DNA from: Bimuria novae-zelandiae CBS 107.79
Taxonomy: Eukaryota > Ascomycota > Dothideomycetes > Pleosporales > Didymosphaeriaceae
NCBI GenBank assembly: GCA_010015655.1
Contig: ML976678.1
Coordinates: 715,041 to 779,040, forward strand
DNA length: 64,000 bases
Reading direction: 5' to 3'
Shown piece after piece: positions 10,758 through 22,260 of this stretch. How positions within the stretch are numbered: position 1 is the stretch's first letter; the number at the start of each line of letters is the position of its first letter. Under the pieces are notes generated by a model, which did not search any database, had not been told where the DNA came from, and saw nothing but the letters and a program-made list of their open reading frames with translations. The translations under genes and the position numbers were made by a program.

Positions 10758-13700
10758 TTAAGCATTGGGCACGCTCCACTGGTCCAACAACATGTCGACG
10801 ATATCCTTCCTCCCATTCGTATTCGCATTCGTTTTCTCCGCGTCGTTTTTCGACTTCTTCCTGCCGTGCATTTTACCATCCGCTTCTGCATCCATGTGCT
10901 GCTCGCCCACTTTCCTCTTCTCCCCTGGCAGGGCCTCGCGGTCGCGGTCCAGCGGCGCGGCCAGGCTCTGCGCCATGGATTCTACTTGCTGCGCCTTATC
11001 CCGGGGCCTCAGGTACGGTGAGGGCAGATCCTCGTCACTGTTGTATCCCTGGTCTGTATGAAGGTCGCTACTAGGTTGCGGCGGTACCGTTGTTTGTCGC
11101 GGCTCTGCCATGGCTTGTCGTGTCACGGTGGTGATATTGTCATAAGCCTGTGTTCCAAGCGGTTCGGCAAGTGTTCCGCTTGGAACAATCGGGAGAGCGG
11201 CCATGCTCGCAAAGGAGCATTCGCCTGCGTACTTGGTAGTAGTGCAGGCGGTGCATTGAGGAAGCCTGCCGTCGCATTTTATGCTATACTCCCTGCATCG
11301 TTCACATGGAGCCGTGCTGATATGCACCGTTGGCTGCGGAAGAGCACCTTGGTCTGCCATCTCCTCGTCCTGGGATACGCCTGGTTGCGGACCTTGATTC
11401 TTGATGTAGCGGTTGATGGTGGCCAGGCTATATGGCGACTCCGGCTCTGGACTTTCGGATTCATGCGCACCTGCCGCAGAGTACGAGTCTGACAAACCTG
11501 TAGACGCCCGAGAGGACACCCTTTTTTCGGCAAGAGCAGGAGATAGCGTTCTCAGACGTGGTCCTCCATTAGGAGATATCGCTCCGGTCGAACGTCGATC
11601 ATGTCGAATGCCCTTCCCAAGCAAGGCATGATCTCTCTCATCTTGCGGCATCACCAGACTGAGCGAGCGACTCGCAGATTGGGATCGCTGTGTGCGGTCG
11701 GGGGTACTGTGAGCGAAGGAAGCGCCACGAACACCATCATTGGCGCTGGAATCAGCGTCTGTTTGACTGACTGTGCGGTTATGCTTCCTCTGCCTATATG
11801 ATTGCGGGTCGGCTTCTGCCACTCTCCAATTCACACCGTCTTTATCGGATGAAAATTTGCCAGAGTCGATATCTCCACTAGGTCGTAAGTCATCTCGAAG
11901 AGGCCTGCCTGGTCGTTCGTGAGAACCTTGCTGGAATGTTTCTGTCCCTGGGGTGTTGCCGGGCGAGAACCGAAGAGCACGTAGCGTTGGCGACTGACTA
12001 CCCATTTGGTGTTGGCCAATACGGCCGTCCCGGATCGAAGGAAGTGGTGGACCCCCTTGACCCGCGTAATTCGGGTTGTAGTAAGCGACTGGACCATTGG
12101 AACCTTTGCTGGCCGCTTGCGCGGGCGACGCACCGTACTGGGCGGCTAACATATTTGGAACATGGCTTTGTGGATGAAACCTGTCTTGCTGCTGAGAAGT
12201 CGGCGCGCCGAGCGCGGGTAATATGTTGCTATAACGCTTATGATTTGGAACGCCATGCGTTGGAGCTGTTGGTTGAGCGACTCTCGGTTGGAGCTTCGGC
12301 AGCCCAGGATGTACCTGCTGCTGTGAGGAGGGCGACGGCAAAGAAGCATGCACGGATCCAATTGAGTCCTGCGTTGGTCCCGGTGGATTGACAGTCTGCC
12401 AAGCATGTTGTCGTTGCGTGGGGTTTCCCTCTCGAGCGTAAGCAGCGACTGGCTGCGCGTTTGCTGGTTCCCACGCGGGTCGCGCCACTTGCACCGTCGC
12501 TGGGGACGGTGCTGGATTTCCAGATGGAGCTGGCGCACCGTTGGAGAGCACAAGTTTGCCACTAGGACTGTGATGAGGAGGCATGCCAGATGCAGCGTGG
12601 CCTGGCGCAAGCAAAATATGTTGATGGTTGGCCTCGTCTCCGGCAATGGGTGATGCTCCTTCCGTAGGCGGTCCAGAAGCATCGCTAAAACGATAGTCAG
12701 TACGGTAGTTCGTAGGATAATCCTTACTAATAGGATCGTAAGCGCAGTTCGAAATGCGTCTTCATGAGTAAAACATACTGCCGCTCAAGATGTCGCTGGA
12801 GCAAGTCTGCTCTGAAAAAGACCTTTCCACAGAGATCACAACGGACTTGATTGGGTCCGTGGTTCTTCTGATGGCGCCTATTTCATTGTTAGTCATTTCT
12901 TTATGTATGTGCATGCGCTCGTACCGTAGATGCTCCGCTCGCGTGAATGACTGTAGGAAAAATTAGCACATGTCTCCAGAAAGCCACTTGTGAAATGCAA
13001 AGACAGCTACGACAGCCCTATTCAGCATTGTCTTAGTCCTGTATGTTATCCCCGGACGAGCAATACAGTGACCGATTACATCTACTTTGTGTCGGGTATA
13101 TAGAGAACTCCTATCACTCACCCGCCCACATTCTTCGCACACGTGGACTTTCAGTCCCTTCTTCGCTTTTGAAATTCGTCCCGTTTTGGTATAGACCACA
13201 GGTCCTGCTTCGCGCGACCCGTGTTCGACGTCACCATCGGTACCACTGTGTTTTCCATCCTGATCCTCACTAGGTGACATGATTTCATTCGCAGGACTTC
13301 TGACTTGGCTCGCAATTGGGACAGTACTGATTAGAGGAGGTAATTTTGGGCGACTGCCTGCCCCAAGTATTTCGGAAGAAATGGTCCAAGCGGGAGCCGT
13401 GTGAGCATAGTGCCCTTCTGTGACCAATCGGGAGGGTTGAACCTCATTTTGTGATCCCTGGAGTTGAGCTGGATCAGTCCGGTCGGCAGCTGCTCCAAAA
13501 GTCTCTGAATGTATCCTAGAGGCATTCTGGGTCTGCTGTTGTTGGTCACGTACAGTATCCTGTGTGTGGACAAGCTGAAATCGGTGCGGATCGGATACAA
13601 GATTTGGTAAGGTCGTCGCGGTGGTAGAAGTGGCGTTTTCGTGCACAACCAATTCAGACTCGAATTTGCGGCGAAATCGTCGATACATTTTTAGTATCTG

Positions 13701-14600
13701 GTTGCGAGGCAGTCGCCCGTCGGAATGCGGATGGCTATTTTCGCAAAACTGCTGCAACACGGTGATGCGCTTCAACAACTTCCGGACGTGATTAGCACAT
13801 TCGGCGACGTCGTGGACTGTCAATTGCTCGCCGTCATCATCAGTCACCGTGTCGTCGCTGTCCGATGTTTCAGAAAGGTCGGCTAATGCGCTAGGCGCTT
13901 GTGTCGTGCTCGTGTCGACGCCAGAAACTTTCCCATCCTGTAAAACACCGCGCGCGGATGAATGAAGCAGAAAATTAATAGTCGGTACACGTGACGAGGC
14001 AGTGGAACCGTGCAGCGTCTCTTCGTCGGAAAAGAGAGCATCCGCGAGCTTGCTCTCTAGTGCTTGAAGAGCCTTTGTTGAATGCTGGTGTCGTTGATGT
14101 AGGTCTCGAATCGTCTCCCGCTCTTCATTCAAAACGCTGTTCTCGATAGTACCCTGTGCTTGTCCATTTGCTAGTCGCAGGACATGCAGTAGGAGCAGAA
14201 TGCTGTGCTTCAGGTGGTCAAGCCTGCGTTTCAATAGTTCGACTCTCTGCTCTTGCGAAGCCTCAGGCGCATTTGAAGTTTTGTTTCCATCTTGACCCAG
14301 TTCATTCCGCTTATCCACAAAATCTTGAACTTCGCCGAACACGGCATCGCATCGCTTGCTCAAGCCGTTGGCTTCCGAGACAGCATTGTCAGAGACCTCA
14401 TTAAATTTGCCGCCCTGTCCAATAAGCCGAGCGACACCGTCGAGGGCGATGGCAGCGGTTTTGACATCATCCGCAATGTCAGCTATCTCTTGCTCTGCGA
14501 GACCGATACCTGCCGCAGGGTCGCTCAAGGCAGTGCTCAGTGCGATGCCAGCGTTGGCTATCTGGGCTATTCTGGTGATAAGCCCGTCCACCTCCGCCAT
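10758..14600 (-). CDS. C2H2 plus Zn2Cys6 transcription factor, 1176 aa
   Basis: Four exons: 13122-14600, 12925-12950, 12779-12877 and 10758-12684. Introns are 171, 47 and 94 bp, and the total of 3531 nt keeps frame. The N-terminus (MAEVDGLITRIAQIANAGIA...) resembles the fungal N-terminal helical domain of many HET/ankyrin and regulatory proteins. Two adjacent C2H2 fingers are rebuilt only across the introns: CEECGR/SFTRAEHLR/RHQKNH and CDLCGKVFFRADLLQRHLER/H (about residues 486-535). A long Gln/Pro/Ser-rich region follows. Near residues 995-1025 is a Zn2Cys6 cluster, CERCREYSIKC then CTACTTTKYAGEC, with spacing C-x2-C-x6-C-x6-C-x2-C-x8-C. A tail rich in basic residues ends at LDQWSVPNA. It is probably a nuclear DNA-binding regulator; target genes are unknown. 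Confidence 0.88.
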
Positions 14601-15713
14601 TGCTCCGAACCGGGTCCTTTGGTCGCGAAAAGTTCGGTGTCATGTGGAGGGCGACAGCAACGCGCCACAGGAACACATGGAGCGAGGTCGCTAAAGACAC
14701 GCTAGCATAGAAGGCTTAGAACTCGCGAAAAGCTCCGACGAGGCGCGCTGGGGACGAGAGGGGCGGAGAATGAGGGGGAGCGCGATGGGTGAATGAGATG
14801 GAAGGTGTCATGTTTGTGGGGCGGAGAGGCGGCCAAAAAGCCCAAACGCAGCCGGCTGCGCCACCAAGCATACTGTGGCCCTGGCTGAGGACATGCGAGG
14901 TTCGCTCAACAGTAGTAGCAGCGAGAGGATGCGGACATTGCACCGTGCTGCACACTATATAGCAATTGTGAATCAATGTCTTAGAAGTGCAGCTGGGTAT
15001 TACATCAGGCTGGACAAGACAGGAAGGAATCGTTCACGAGGCTGCCTTCCTTCGAGTGTATGGCGGACCCCACGACGCTAAACTGCATGCCGCGATAGTG
15101 CAGCGATCCGAAGCTCGCCTCAGCAATTCTACGCGCGTCCCGTCCCGATGCGCTTCACTCTTTCTGTTTTGCTGTGCCCCTGAAGCGCGTCCAGAAGGCA
15201 ATCGGATGGGTTTCCGTCGGCTGATCATTGATGAGATCTACCTGAATATTCTTTGACCCAGCACGCTTAGCATTACCGTGACTTGAATCACCGTGGCCGT
15301 GACTTCACCGCGACGGACCATGCAATTTTTAATAATGCGCTAATCAACAAAACAACACTCACTCCGACTGACTGACTTCGCATGGTGTTCCAGGGCATGT
15401 CGGCTCTTCGACGATAAGAGAACTCGATGGCGCCGTGGGAGGGCGCACGATTCGGTCGGAAACTGCGACCGGCTAACAAGTGTATCTACGTCATGGCCAT
15501 ATAATACATGTTGCAGGACCGGCTCGAGTACAAAAAGCCAGCAAAGCAAAAGGCGCAGGTGCTCTCGAAACCACCCGATCCTCTCCACGACTTGCTCGAT
15601 GCCCTCTGCCTACCTCCTCGCACCTCGCCCCCAGCCCACCAACCTAGTCCTACCTACCCTCCACCCAGAATAGTGTCCAGAACAGACCGACCAAGACCTT
15701 CACTATTCTTCAA
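14601..15713. other. Divergent intergenic region
   Basis: It separates the minus-strand zinc-finger gene from the plus-strand caleosin gene and should hold both promoters. A short repeat of ACCGTGRCTT-type sequence lies at about 15278-15310. The last 150 bp before the caleosin start are C-rich, typical of a fungal 5' leader. I see no gene. Confidence 0.45.
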
Positions 15714-16785
15714 ATGGATCGAGCGCGGATTGACCAGCTGTCCGGACTCTCGGAAAGGATTGCCGGTCCCAGGATTGACCTGCAGAAGCGGCAAAGCGAG
15801 GAAGCTTATAACAAGCCGAGCCAGCTTGACAAGCTTTGGAATGGGACTGCTTCAGAAGAGGGCTTGAAGCTCCCAACCAACGACGTCTCACTTGACGAAG
15901 CGAAGCCTTCGGAAAATCTTCCAGTCAAGGATGATTCGCATCAAGACTGCCATCACTGTAACCATAAGGTGAAGGAGTACATTTACGTGGAAAAGCCAAA
16001 GGAAATGACGATCGAAGGCCGACCCAGGGAAGAGTTTCTCGTGCGCTCCATTCGACCCGTCCCCATCACCATACAGCGAAAGCCCTTCATCGCCAGCAAT
16101 CTCCGCCACGCAGGTATGTTGTCTGACCTCAGTCAAGTCTTCTATGCATCTAACATCCCCAGGCACTGCCCGTGCATACGTGGCCGCTACAGAAAACAAG
16201 CCCTTTGGCACAACGCATCGGGATTGGGCGCGTAATCACTCGCACCAAACCGTTCTGCAGCAGCACTGCGACTTTTTCGACACTGACCGTGACGGCATTC
16301 TATGGCCGCAGGACACCTTCATCGGCTTTCACAGACTCGGCTTCGGCATAATTCTCTCCCTCGTCGCCGTCTTGATCATCCACGGCAATTTCTCCTACCC
16401 AACGAATCACACCTGGCTACCCGACCCCTTCTTCCGGGTCTACCTCGCCAACATCCACAAAGATAAGCACGGCTCCGACACCGGTACCTATGACCACGAG
16501 GGCCGCTTCGTGCCGCAGAAGTTTGAGGATGTCTTCGAGAAATATGGCGAGGGACGGGACTACCTGACACTATGGGACGTGGGCAGGATGTTGAAGGGGC
16601 AGCGGTGCCTCGCAGACCCCGTCGGATGGGGCGGAGCGTTCTTTGAGTGGCTGGCGACGTACCTTATGCTGTGGCCAGCGGATGGCCGGATGGCGAAAGA
16701 GGATATCAGAGGGATTTACGATGGCAGCCTCTTCTACAAGATCGCCGCAAGGCGTGCGTCCAACAAGGCGTACGGCTACGAGTAG
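15714..16785 (+). CDS. Caleosin / plant-type peroxygenase, 340 aa
   Basis: Exons 15714-16113 and 16163-16785, with a 49-bp intron (GTATGT..CCCCAG). A canonical caleosin EF-hand loop, DTDRDGILWPQD, follows QQHCDFF (about residues 165-185); that His is a candidate haem ligand, as in plant peroxygenases. The single hydrophobic segment IILSLVAVLIIHG comes next, then NFSYPTN and PFFRVYLANIHKDKHGSDTG. The C-terminal part has FEDVFEKYGEGRDYLTLWDV, typical of the family. Caleosins bind lipid-droplet or ER membranes and use hydroperoxides to oxidise fatty acids; in fungi they are linked to oxylipins and sporulation. The roughly 130-residue N-terminal extension, with a Cys/His-rich CHHCNH motif, is longer than in typical members. 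Confidence 0.92.
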
Positions 16786-16959
16786 GAGGCGCAGTGGCAA
16801 CTTCTAGTCGAGGTCTCGCAACGGATGTGGGGTTTGGGTAATCGCGCAGTGCATCATCCGTACGTCGAGGCAGTGCGGCTCCTTATGGTCAGATGGTCTC
16901 ACTGACTGCGCGAGTACTGCGTTTGGGGCTATTGTATTGTAAATTTTTGGCTGTGGACC
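16786..16959. other. Caleosin 3' flank
   Basis: Short non-coding stretch with no feature recognised. The 15-bp repeat tract begins just downstream. Confidence 0.35.
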
Positions 16960-17310
16960 CATCGCGTTTGGAGTCTTCAACACTGGAGCAGTCGAGTGTG
17001 GGCTTTTCGACCCTAGGGCACCCGTGCCTGGGTCTACACAATGGACATACCATTTTACGAGACAGCTCGCCAAATCGTACCTCCGCACATCGAAGCTTTG
17101 AACCTTGAAACCTTGGCAACGGAACCCCTACAGGTCAGGCCTTTAGACGTCAATCCGTTGCTCGTCAATCCTGTGCACGTCAGTCCTTTGCACACCGAAG
17201 CTTTGACAGTCCAACCTTTGGAGGTCTTAGACGTCAAGCCTGTGGAACCTGAACCTCCAAACCTAGAATTCCTGGATATAAGGCTCAAGCCCTTGGATCA
17301 GAAGCGCTGG
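16960..17310. repeat. 15-bp-period minisatellite, possibly coding (pentapeptide repeat)
   Basis: A degenerate tandem array with a 15-bp unit, clearest at 17096-17225 (units such as GACGTCAATCCGTTG, CTCGTCAATCCTGTG, CACGTCAGTCCTTTG). On the plus strand the frame 17041-17322 reads a 93-aa product of consecutive pentapeptides of type x-V-x-P-L (QVRPL DVNPL LVNPV HVSPL). Upstream copies (16965-17035) continue the period in a different frame (ESSTL EQSSV GFSTL). The minus strand is also open across the array (17055-17288, GLTSK GLTCT GLTSN), so coding potential is ambiguous. The plus product differs from the A(D/N)Lxx pentapeptide family, having Pro before Leu. Confidence 0.6.
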
Positions 17311-17322
17311 AATATTCTTTGA

Positions 17323-17665
17323 ACAGCAGTTATTGCTGAATTCGATTGATACTCTTATGATTTGATGCGTCAGAATCTCATCCTTTGCATCTCTTCACTA
17401 CTATATTTCGTGGCTGAGTTCTTGGTACATGGCTGAAGAAAAGATGCATGGTTACATCTTTCCTCGAGGATGCATCCTCCCATTCATATCCATATCACTC
17501 AGCTCTTCCACAGCAGTCCTCCCTCAGAAGCAACCCCGTCTTCCTCAAACATCGCCCTCACGCACCCCCTCGATGCCCTCCAGCGTCTCAGCGTCACCCT
17601 CGCCATCGCCCATCTTCCCTACAACACATCAGCACCCCACATCCACTTCCTCACATCATTTCTGA
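17323..17665. other. Intergenic, C/T-rich stretch
   Basis: Several overlapping plus-strand frames rich in Ser, Pro and Thr are open in all three phases. This is a composition effect rather than a gene. It is also the 3' flank of the minus-strand secreted protein gene. Confidence 0.4.
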
Positions 17666-18049
17666 TTAGAGGGTAGAAGACTCACCACCACAGCCAAACG
17701 GACAGTTGCAATCCGACCACATATGCGCCTTCCGACAGCACATCCAGAACGTATCTAGCGCCTCGGGCATCGAGTGCGCGTTGCAGTCGCCGTGGACGGT
17801 GAAGCCGCCGGCGCGACTGTGACATCACATTATGTAAGGTCATGTTTTGCAGGCTTTGGAGAGAAAAAGGGGTGTGGGTGTGGAAGAGGGGGTGTATCGG
17901 GGTAGACGGGGCACGTACTCGCAGCACTCCCTGGTAAGCAGGACGCTCCAGCCGTTGTGGTGGTCCTTGGAGGCCCAGCACTTGCAGGCGAGCGTTGTGG
18001 TGAAGAGAGCGAGGAGGGCGATGAGCGTGGAGAGGGTGTGCAGGTGCAT
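17666..18049 (-). CDS. Small secreted cysteine-rich protein, 93 aa (effector candidate)
   Basis: Exons 17919-18049 and 17666-17816, with an intron at 17817-17918 (GTACGT..TCACAG). The protein begins with a clear signal peptide (MHLHTLSTLIALLALFTTTLA). The mature part has ten cysteines in about 72 residues: CKCW, ECC, GDC, MCC, DCNC, FGC, enough for five disulfides. No known family is recognised. Secretion, small size and high cysteine content fit fungal effectors or antimicrobial peptides, but that is inference. An alternative third splice (GTGAGT at the GCGG codons to CTAATCAG) would shorten the tail to GCGEMM. A TATA-like TTATATAGG lies upstream at about 18139-18147. Confidence 0.75.
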
Positions 18050-18525
18050 TGTTATCGACGGTTTAGGTATTTGGTGTGTTGGAGATGTAGTTGTGCGTGG
18101 GTAGAGAGGGAGGATAGGGTGGAGAGCATGGTTGTTGAGTTATATAGGCCTCGAGCGTTTGCACCTCCTCGCACCCAGGTAAGTCTGGGTGAAGGGTGGA
18201 GGCGAGATAGAAACGGATGACCAGGCGAGAGATAGACGTGTACAATAGGTAGATGGCAAGCAGTCACGTCTATCACGCGTAGGCATTAAACAGTTGCCGC
18301 TCTAGGATGGAAGGAACGAACGACATGATTGAAACCGTCTTTCACGTCAACCCAACGCCAAAAGCATCAGGGTGTAGGTTCGGGCAGTCATGAGCAAGGT
18401 ACGTCAATCTTTTCACAGAGCTAGCAACCCTATCAAGCAGATATGTATCCCCGCATTCCGTCAATCATTCTCATCGTAGATGTCCAGACTGCTGGCCACC
18501 ACTCCCAAACTGAGATGCAGTGAAT
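18050..18525. other. Intergenic region
   Basis: It contains the upstream region of the secreted-protein gene and the 3' flank of the superoxide dismutase gene. No gene or repeat was recognised. Confidence 0.4.
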
Positions 18526-19489
18526 CTAGGAAGAGATTCCGATGACACCGCAGGCAGGGCGGGCACCAGCGTTACCGGTCTTCTTGGACTCGGGGTGGTC
18601 GGACTTGCCGAGGTCGTCGGTGCCGGCGTGGACGACGATTGTGCGCTGTAACGAGGTCAGTATCTGCCTTCTGAAGCAGGGTGTATATAAGACGTACGCC
18701 AATAACGCTGTCCTGACCGATAAGCTTGATCAGCTTGTCGGTGGTGGAGCCCTGTGCGTTGCCCTGGCCATCGGTCTTAAAGTTGCCCAGATCACCGACG
18801 TGGCGGTTCTCGTCGGACGGAGCGCCGTGATCCTTGCCGTGGGGGTTGACTTCTTCGTCAGTTTCCATGTCCCGAAGTACATTGGGTGTGCTCACAGTGA
18901 GGGCCGGCGGAAGTGCAGCCGTTGGTATTGTCACCAAAGGCGTGGACGTGCATGCCACGCTCAGCGTTGGCATCGTGGCCAGTAATGTTCCATGAGACGG
19001 TGGTAGGAGAGCTCTCGTTCTCCTGCTCGAAGGTGACGGTGCCCTTGACGTTGGAGTCACCACGGAGGACAGCGACTGCACAAAATCATTAGCTCCCATA
19101 CCAATCTCAGGAATCTCCTCTCTGTTTCCTGCTTTTGGAACACTTTTGGAAGGCAGAGACAAGCGTTGCTCATCCCAGTGGGTCGTCCTGGCCATCAAGG
19201 TCTCCCGTCGCGGGGCAGTCATTGGACCACACCTCGGACGCCTCATCGAACGCAGGAACACCCGCCGCAGGGACGTACTCCACGCGGTACCAGCAAGGTC
19301 CTCACAGCTGCTCTCTAGCCCAATTGAGCCGCTTCCATTGCACGGACAGCCGCGCGAGTGGTGTAACAGCATACGAAAATGTGCTCAATCTCGCTCGGAG
19401 AGCTCGGGAGGGTGCCTCGCTTCACCAGTGGCTCCAACGAAACAGTAAGCTAGAAGAAAGCTAGAAGCAGACGTACCTGCTTTGACCAT
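18526..19489 (-). CDS. SOD1: Cu/Zn superoxide dismutase, 154 aa
   Basis: Four exons: 19477-19489, 18896-19075, 18698-18849 and 18526-18645 (465 nt). Introns are 401, 46 and 52 bp; intron 2 ends in the less common AAG acceptor, needed to give GPHFNPHGK. The protein starts [16 protein letters not shown]. It has the copper ligands in [14 protein letters not shown], zinc-loop His and Asp residues in [20 protein letters not shown], and the signature [13 protein letters not shown], with Cys pairing to the NGC cysteine. It dismutates superoxide to oxygen and hydrogen peroxide in the cytosol and mitochondrial intermembrane space. Length equals the family norm. There is no signal peptide. The 401-bp first intron after only 13 coding bases is unusually long here. 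Confidence 0.96.
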
Positions 19490-20018
19490 TTTGGCGGTAT
19501 ATGTGAATTAGATAGGTGGAATTGGCAAGGGTTTAGAGCTGGATGCTGTGGAGGTTATGGAAGAGGAGAGAAATTGAAGTGTAAGGTTCGACTTCCCCTC
19601 AGGCGGGGCTCATTACGTGACGTACCTCCGGTCTTAGCTCCGAGTCCCGCCCACGCAAATGATTAATCATGCCCCTCATCGACCGAAGCAGTTAGCCTTC
19701 AACAACACTTCCATGTTGTCTCCCATTTATGTTATTGCAGGGCGTGGCCTGGAAAGATCCAGCGACCCTGGAACTATCCGAGCTTAGCATGTGGCATATT
19801 CGTGTAGGCAACAAGGTGCCGGATACGTTGCTGATTGTGCAGTATCTCCGTCACAAACTGCAGCAGGGTTCGGTATCGTGTTCCGATGTCTCTGACGCCC
19901 AGTACGCACAGATTTCATTCGCGTTGTCGTAACTACAATGGTGCCAATTTCTTGATACTTTTCATTCCACTATCAAGAGAAAAAGAAAAAAAAACTATCG
20001 ATATCATGCACTCGTCAT
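19490..20018. promoter_or_regulatory. SOD1 upstream region and transaldolase 3' flank
   Basis: Upstream of the minus-strand SOD1 start lies a compact GC-rich block at about 19598-19635. It contains CCCCTC (a stress-element-like core), GGCGGGG and ATTACGTGACGTAC, which combines two CRE/ATF-like half sites. A 12-bp palindrome ATGATTAATCAT sits at about 19660. These fit stress control by bZIP/ATF and zinc-finger regulators, but binding is inferred from consensus only. No gene is supported in the rest. Confidence 0.4.
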
Positions 20019-21099
20019 CTAACCCTCAATTTTCTTCCGCAGGATGGCCTTGAGCGTGTCGGCATCGTGAGCGAAGCCGGAGATACCGTCGCGGAGCTTC
20101 TCGACGGCCATTTGCTGCTCGTTGAAGTCGAAGCGGAAATCGCTCTCGCTGTTGATGTACGTCTTCTTCTCAATGTCGAGCGAGCTCGCGCCGGAGGCGT
20201 CGAGCTTCTTGGGCACCTCGGCCGTGGAGTTATAGAGTTCCTCGAGCAGTTTGGGCTGCATGGATTAGCGTCGATCTTCAATGGTCCTGCATTAGGAAGG
20301 ACTCACAGCAATGGTCAGGTAGTCGCAGCCAGCGAGCTCTGTGATCTCGCCGACGCTGCGGAAGGAGGCGCCCATGACAATGGTCTTGTAGCCAAACTTC
20401 TTGTAGTAGTTGAAGATGTCGCCGACGGACTTGACACCGGGGTCCTCCTGGGCGGAGTACTCCTTCTTGTTCGCGGCCTTGTACCAGTCGAGAATGCGGC
20501 CGACGAAGGGAGAGATGAGGTAGGCACCGGCCTCAGCGGCGGCAATGGCCTGGACAAGCGAGAACATGAGCGTCAGGTTGCAGTTGATGCCGTGCTTCGA
20601 CTGGAGGATCTCGGCAGCTTTGATGCCCTCCCATGTTGATGCGATCTTGATGAGGACGCGCGACTTGTCAATGCCAATCTCCTTGTAGAGCTGCGCAGGT
20701 TAGCATCCCAGGTATCCGGCGAGAAGAAAGGAGGAGAGAACGTACGTCGATGATGTGCAGAGCCTTGTTAACCGACTGCTCGGTAGAGAAAGAGAAGCGT
20801 GCGTCCACCTCGGTCGACACCTTACCGGGAATGATCTTGAGGATCTCCTTGCCGAACTGCACCAGCAAGTTGTCCAGCGTGGCATCGGTCTGCTCCTCGA
20901 CCGTCTTGCCGTGCTTCTTGCCGTATTCCACGGCAGCGTCGATCAGATGCGCGTACTCGGGCTTCTTAGCCGCAGCGAGAATGAGGGACGGGTTGGTGGT
21001 CGCATCCTGGGGCTTGTACTTATCAATGGTCGCGAAGTCACCAGAGTCGCAGACGACGGTGGTGCCCGTGGCCTTCAATTGCTCGAGGCTGGAAGTCAT
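20019..21099 (-). CDS. TAL1: Transaldolase, 324 aa
   Basis: Exons 20746-21099, 20307-20690 and 20019-20255 (975 nt). The introns of 55 and 51 bp (GTACGT..CGCAG; GTGAGT..TGCAG) are both phase 0. Transaldolase moves a dihydroxyacetone unit from sedoheptulose-7-phosphate to glyceraldehyde-3-phosphate in the non-oxidative pentose phosphate pathway, in the cytosol. Class signatures are present: VVCDSGDF with the catalytic Asp (about 18), [11 protein letters not shown], and [14 protein letters not shown], in which Lys133 forms the Schiff base. Further along are [10 protein letters not shown] and [12 protein letters not shown]. The length matches yeast-type enzymes. Start chosen at [13 protein letters not shown], directly aligned with the family N-terminus. 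Confidence 0.96.
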
Positions 21100-22260
21100 T
21101 ATGTGTGATTCTTATGGTGTAGTAATATGTAGGTGAGGAGATTGGTGTGAGGACAAGGCAAGGCAGTTGTTGGGAAAAGGAAGAGACTGAGCTGCTGCTG
21201 GTCGATGGCTGCGCTGCCCCGCCATAAAAAAGCGCCCCGCCATGCTTCCGTCACAGTGGCGACGCGAGCCATGCGCCGACACAGCCGGGGACTCAACGAC
21301 GCGAATAGCCATAGGCCCGCCGAAAGCCCTTTGCATCAATCAGCGCCTTACAACACAGTACTAATCAGAGTCCCCTGCTTCAGACGCACGTCAGCTTGGT
21401 GTTTTTGGCTCAGTCCACGACGATACCGCCAGTGATGCAATGCTGGGTTTCCACGAGCTTCACCATTACCGTGTCGACGGTATTCAGCGCTGTCGCCTCA
21501 CTTGGGCCTTTGCTTTCCGCATCCTGTTGCGAGGGATAAATCTCTGAACGTCGCCCCGCCAAGCCTCACACAATTTCAAACGCCGCATCTCCGTCGGCCG
21601 GCAACTCAGGTTCACAGGCCGCCTTTCAGCCTAACACTTCTCTTCGAGTCCATCCGTTTCCGGCGATTCCCACTTCTCCGGAGTTATCCCAGCAGTGTGT
21701 AATTGCTTCTTCCGCCAATCAAAGCATACAACTCCGCGCGAGTCATCTCCGCCGTGGACCGACCAGCATGCTCGTGTTCTCGGACGCATGTGCGCCGAAC
21801 TACATCGTGAAATCTGGTCCGGAAAACAAATTTGCAGAGCGTTGGTAAACTCCACCATATATGCTGACAAGCTCTGAGCTCTAGACCACGATCTTGGAAC
21901 TGTGTCAATTGGCTTGCAAAATATACGACCGCGGCACGACTTGCGCGAAGCCGTGGCTCGGAGAAGCTGCGAAGGACTCAAGACTCCACGGCTTGCACGA
22001 AGTCGTGGATGCTCGGTACCGCCTCGAGCGGTCTTCGCATAGCTTTTCTTTTGTTGTCTTCAACTACCCGAACAGATTATTCAACACACAGCAACTGAGA
22101 AACGTGATAATTATGCAACAGAAGGGCGCACAGAAACAATACGCAATTGCGGATGCCTTCACATACCACATCTTCATCTTCCAAACTATCTCACTCCTCC
22201 GTACACGGATCCCTAGGCGCAAAACAACTAAACCCCCTTCACACACTTCTCCACCACACC
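21100..22260. promoter_or_regulatory. Transaldolase upstream region and intergenic DNA
   Basis: Two direct copies of GCCCCGCCAT lie at about 21216 and 21234. Their complement contains GCGGGG, which fits the SYGGRG consensus of the carbon-catabolite repressor CreA; this is a consensus match only. At 21938-22018 two related units (CTTGCGCGAAGCCGTGG and CTTGCACGAAGTCGTGG) flank an inverted partner. Open frames here show no domain. Confidence 0.35.

Noticed and set aside
14980..15030. Possible third copy of the intron-like repeat
   Set aside because: The match to the intron core needs several gaps over about 30 bp and could be chance.
17429..17676. Three overlapping Ser/Pro-rich plus-strand frames
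   Set aside because: All three phases are open because of C/T-rich composition; this is the 3' flank of the secreted protein gene.
20067..20639. 190-codon open frame opposite transaldolase
   Set aside because: It lies antisense to strongly conserved transaldolase exons and is a codon-bias shadow with no domain of its own.
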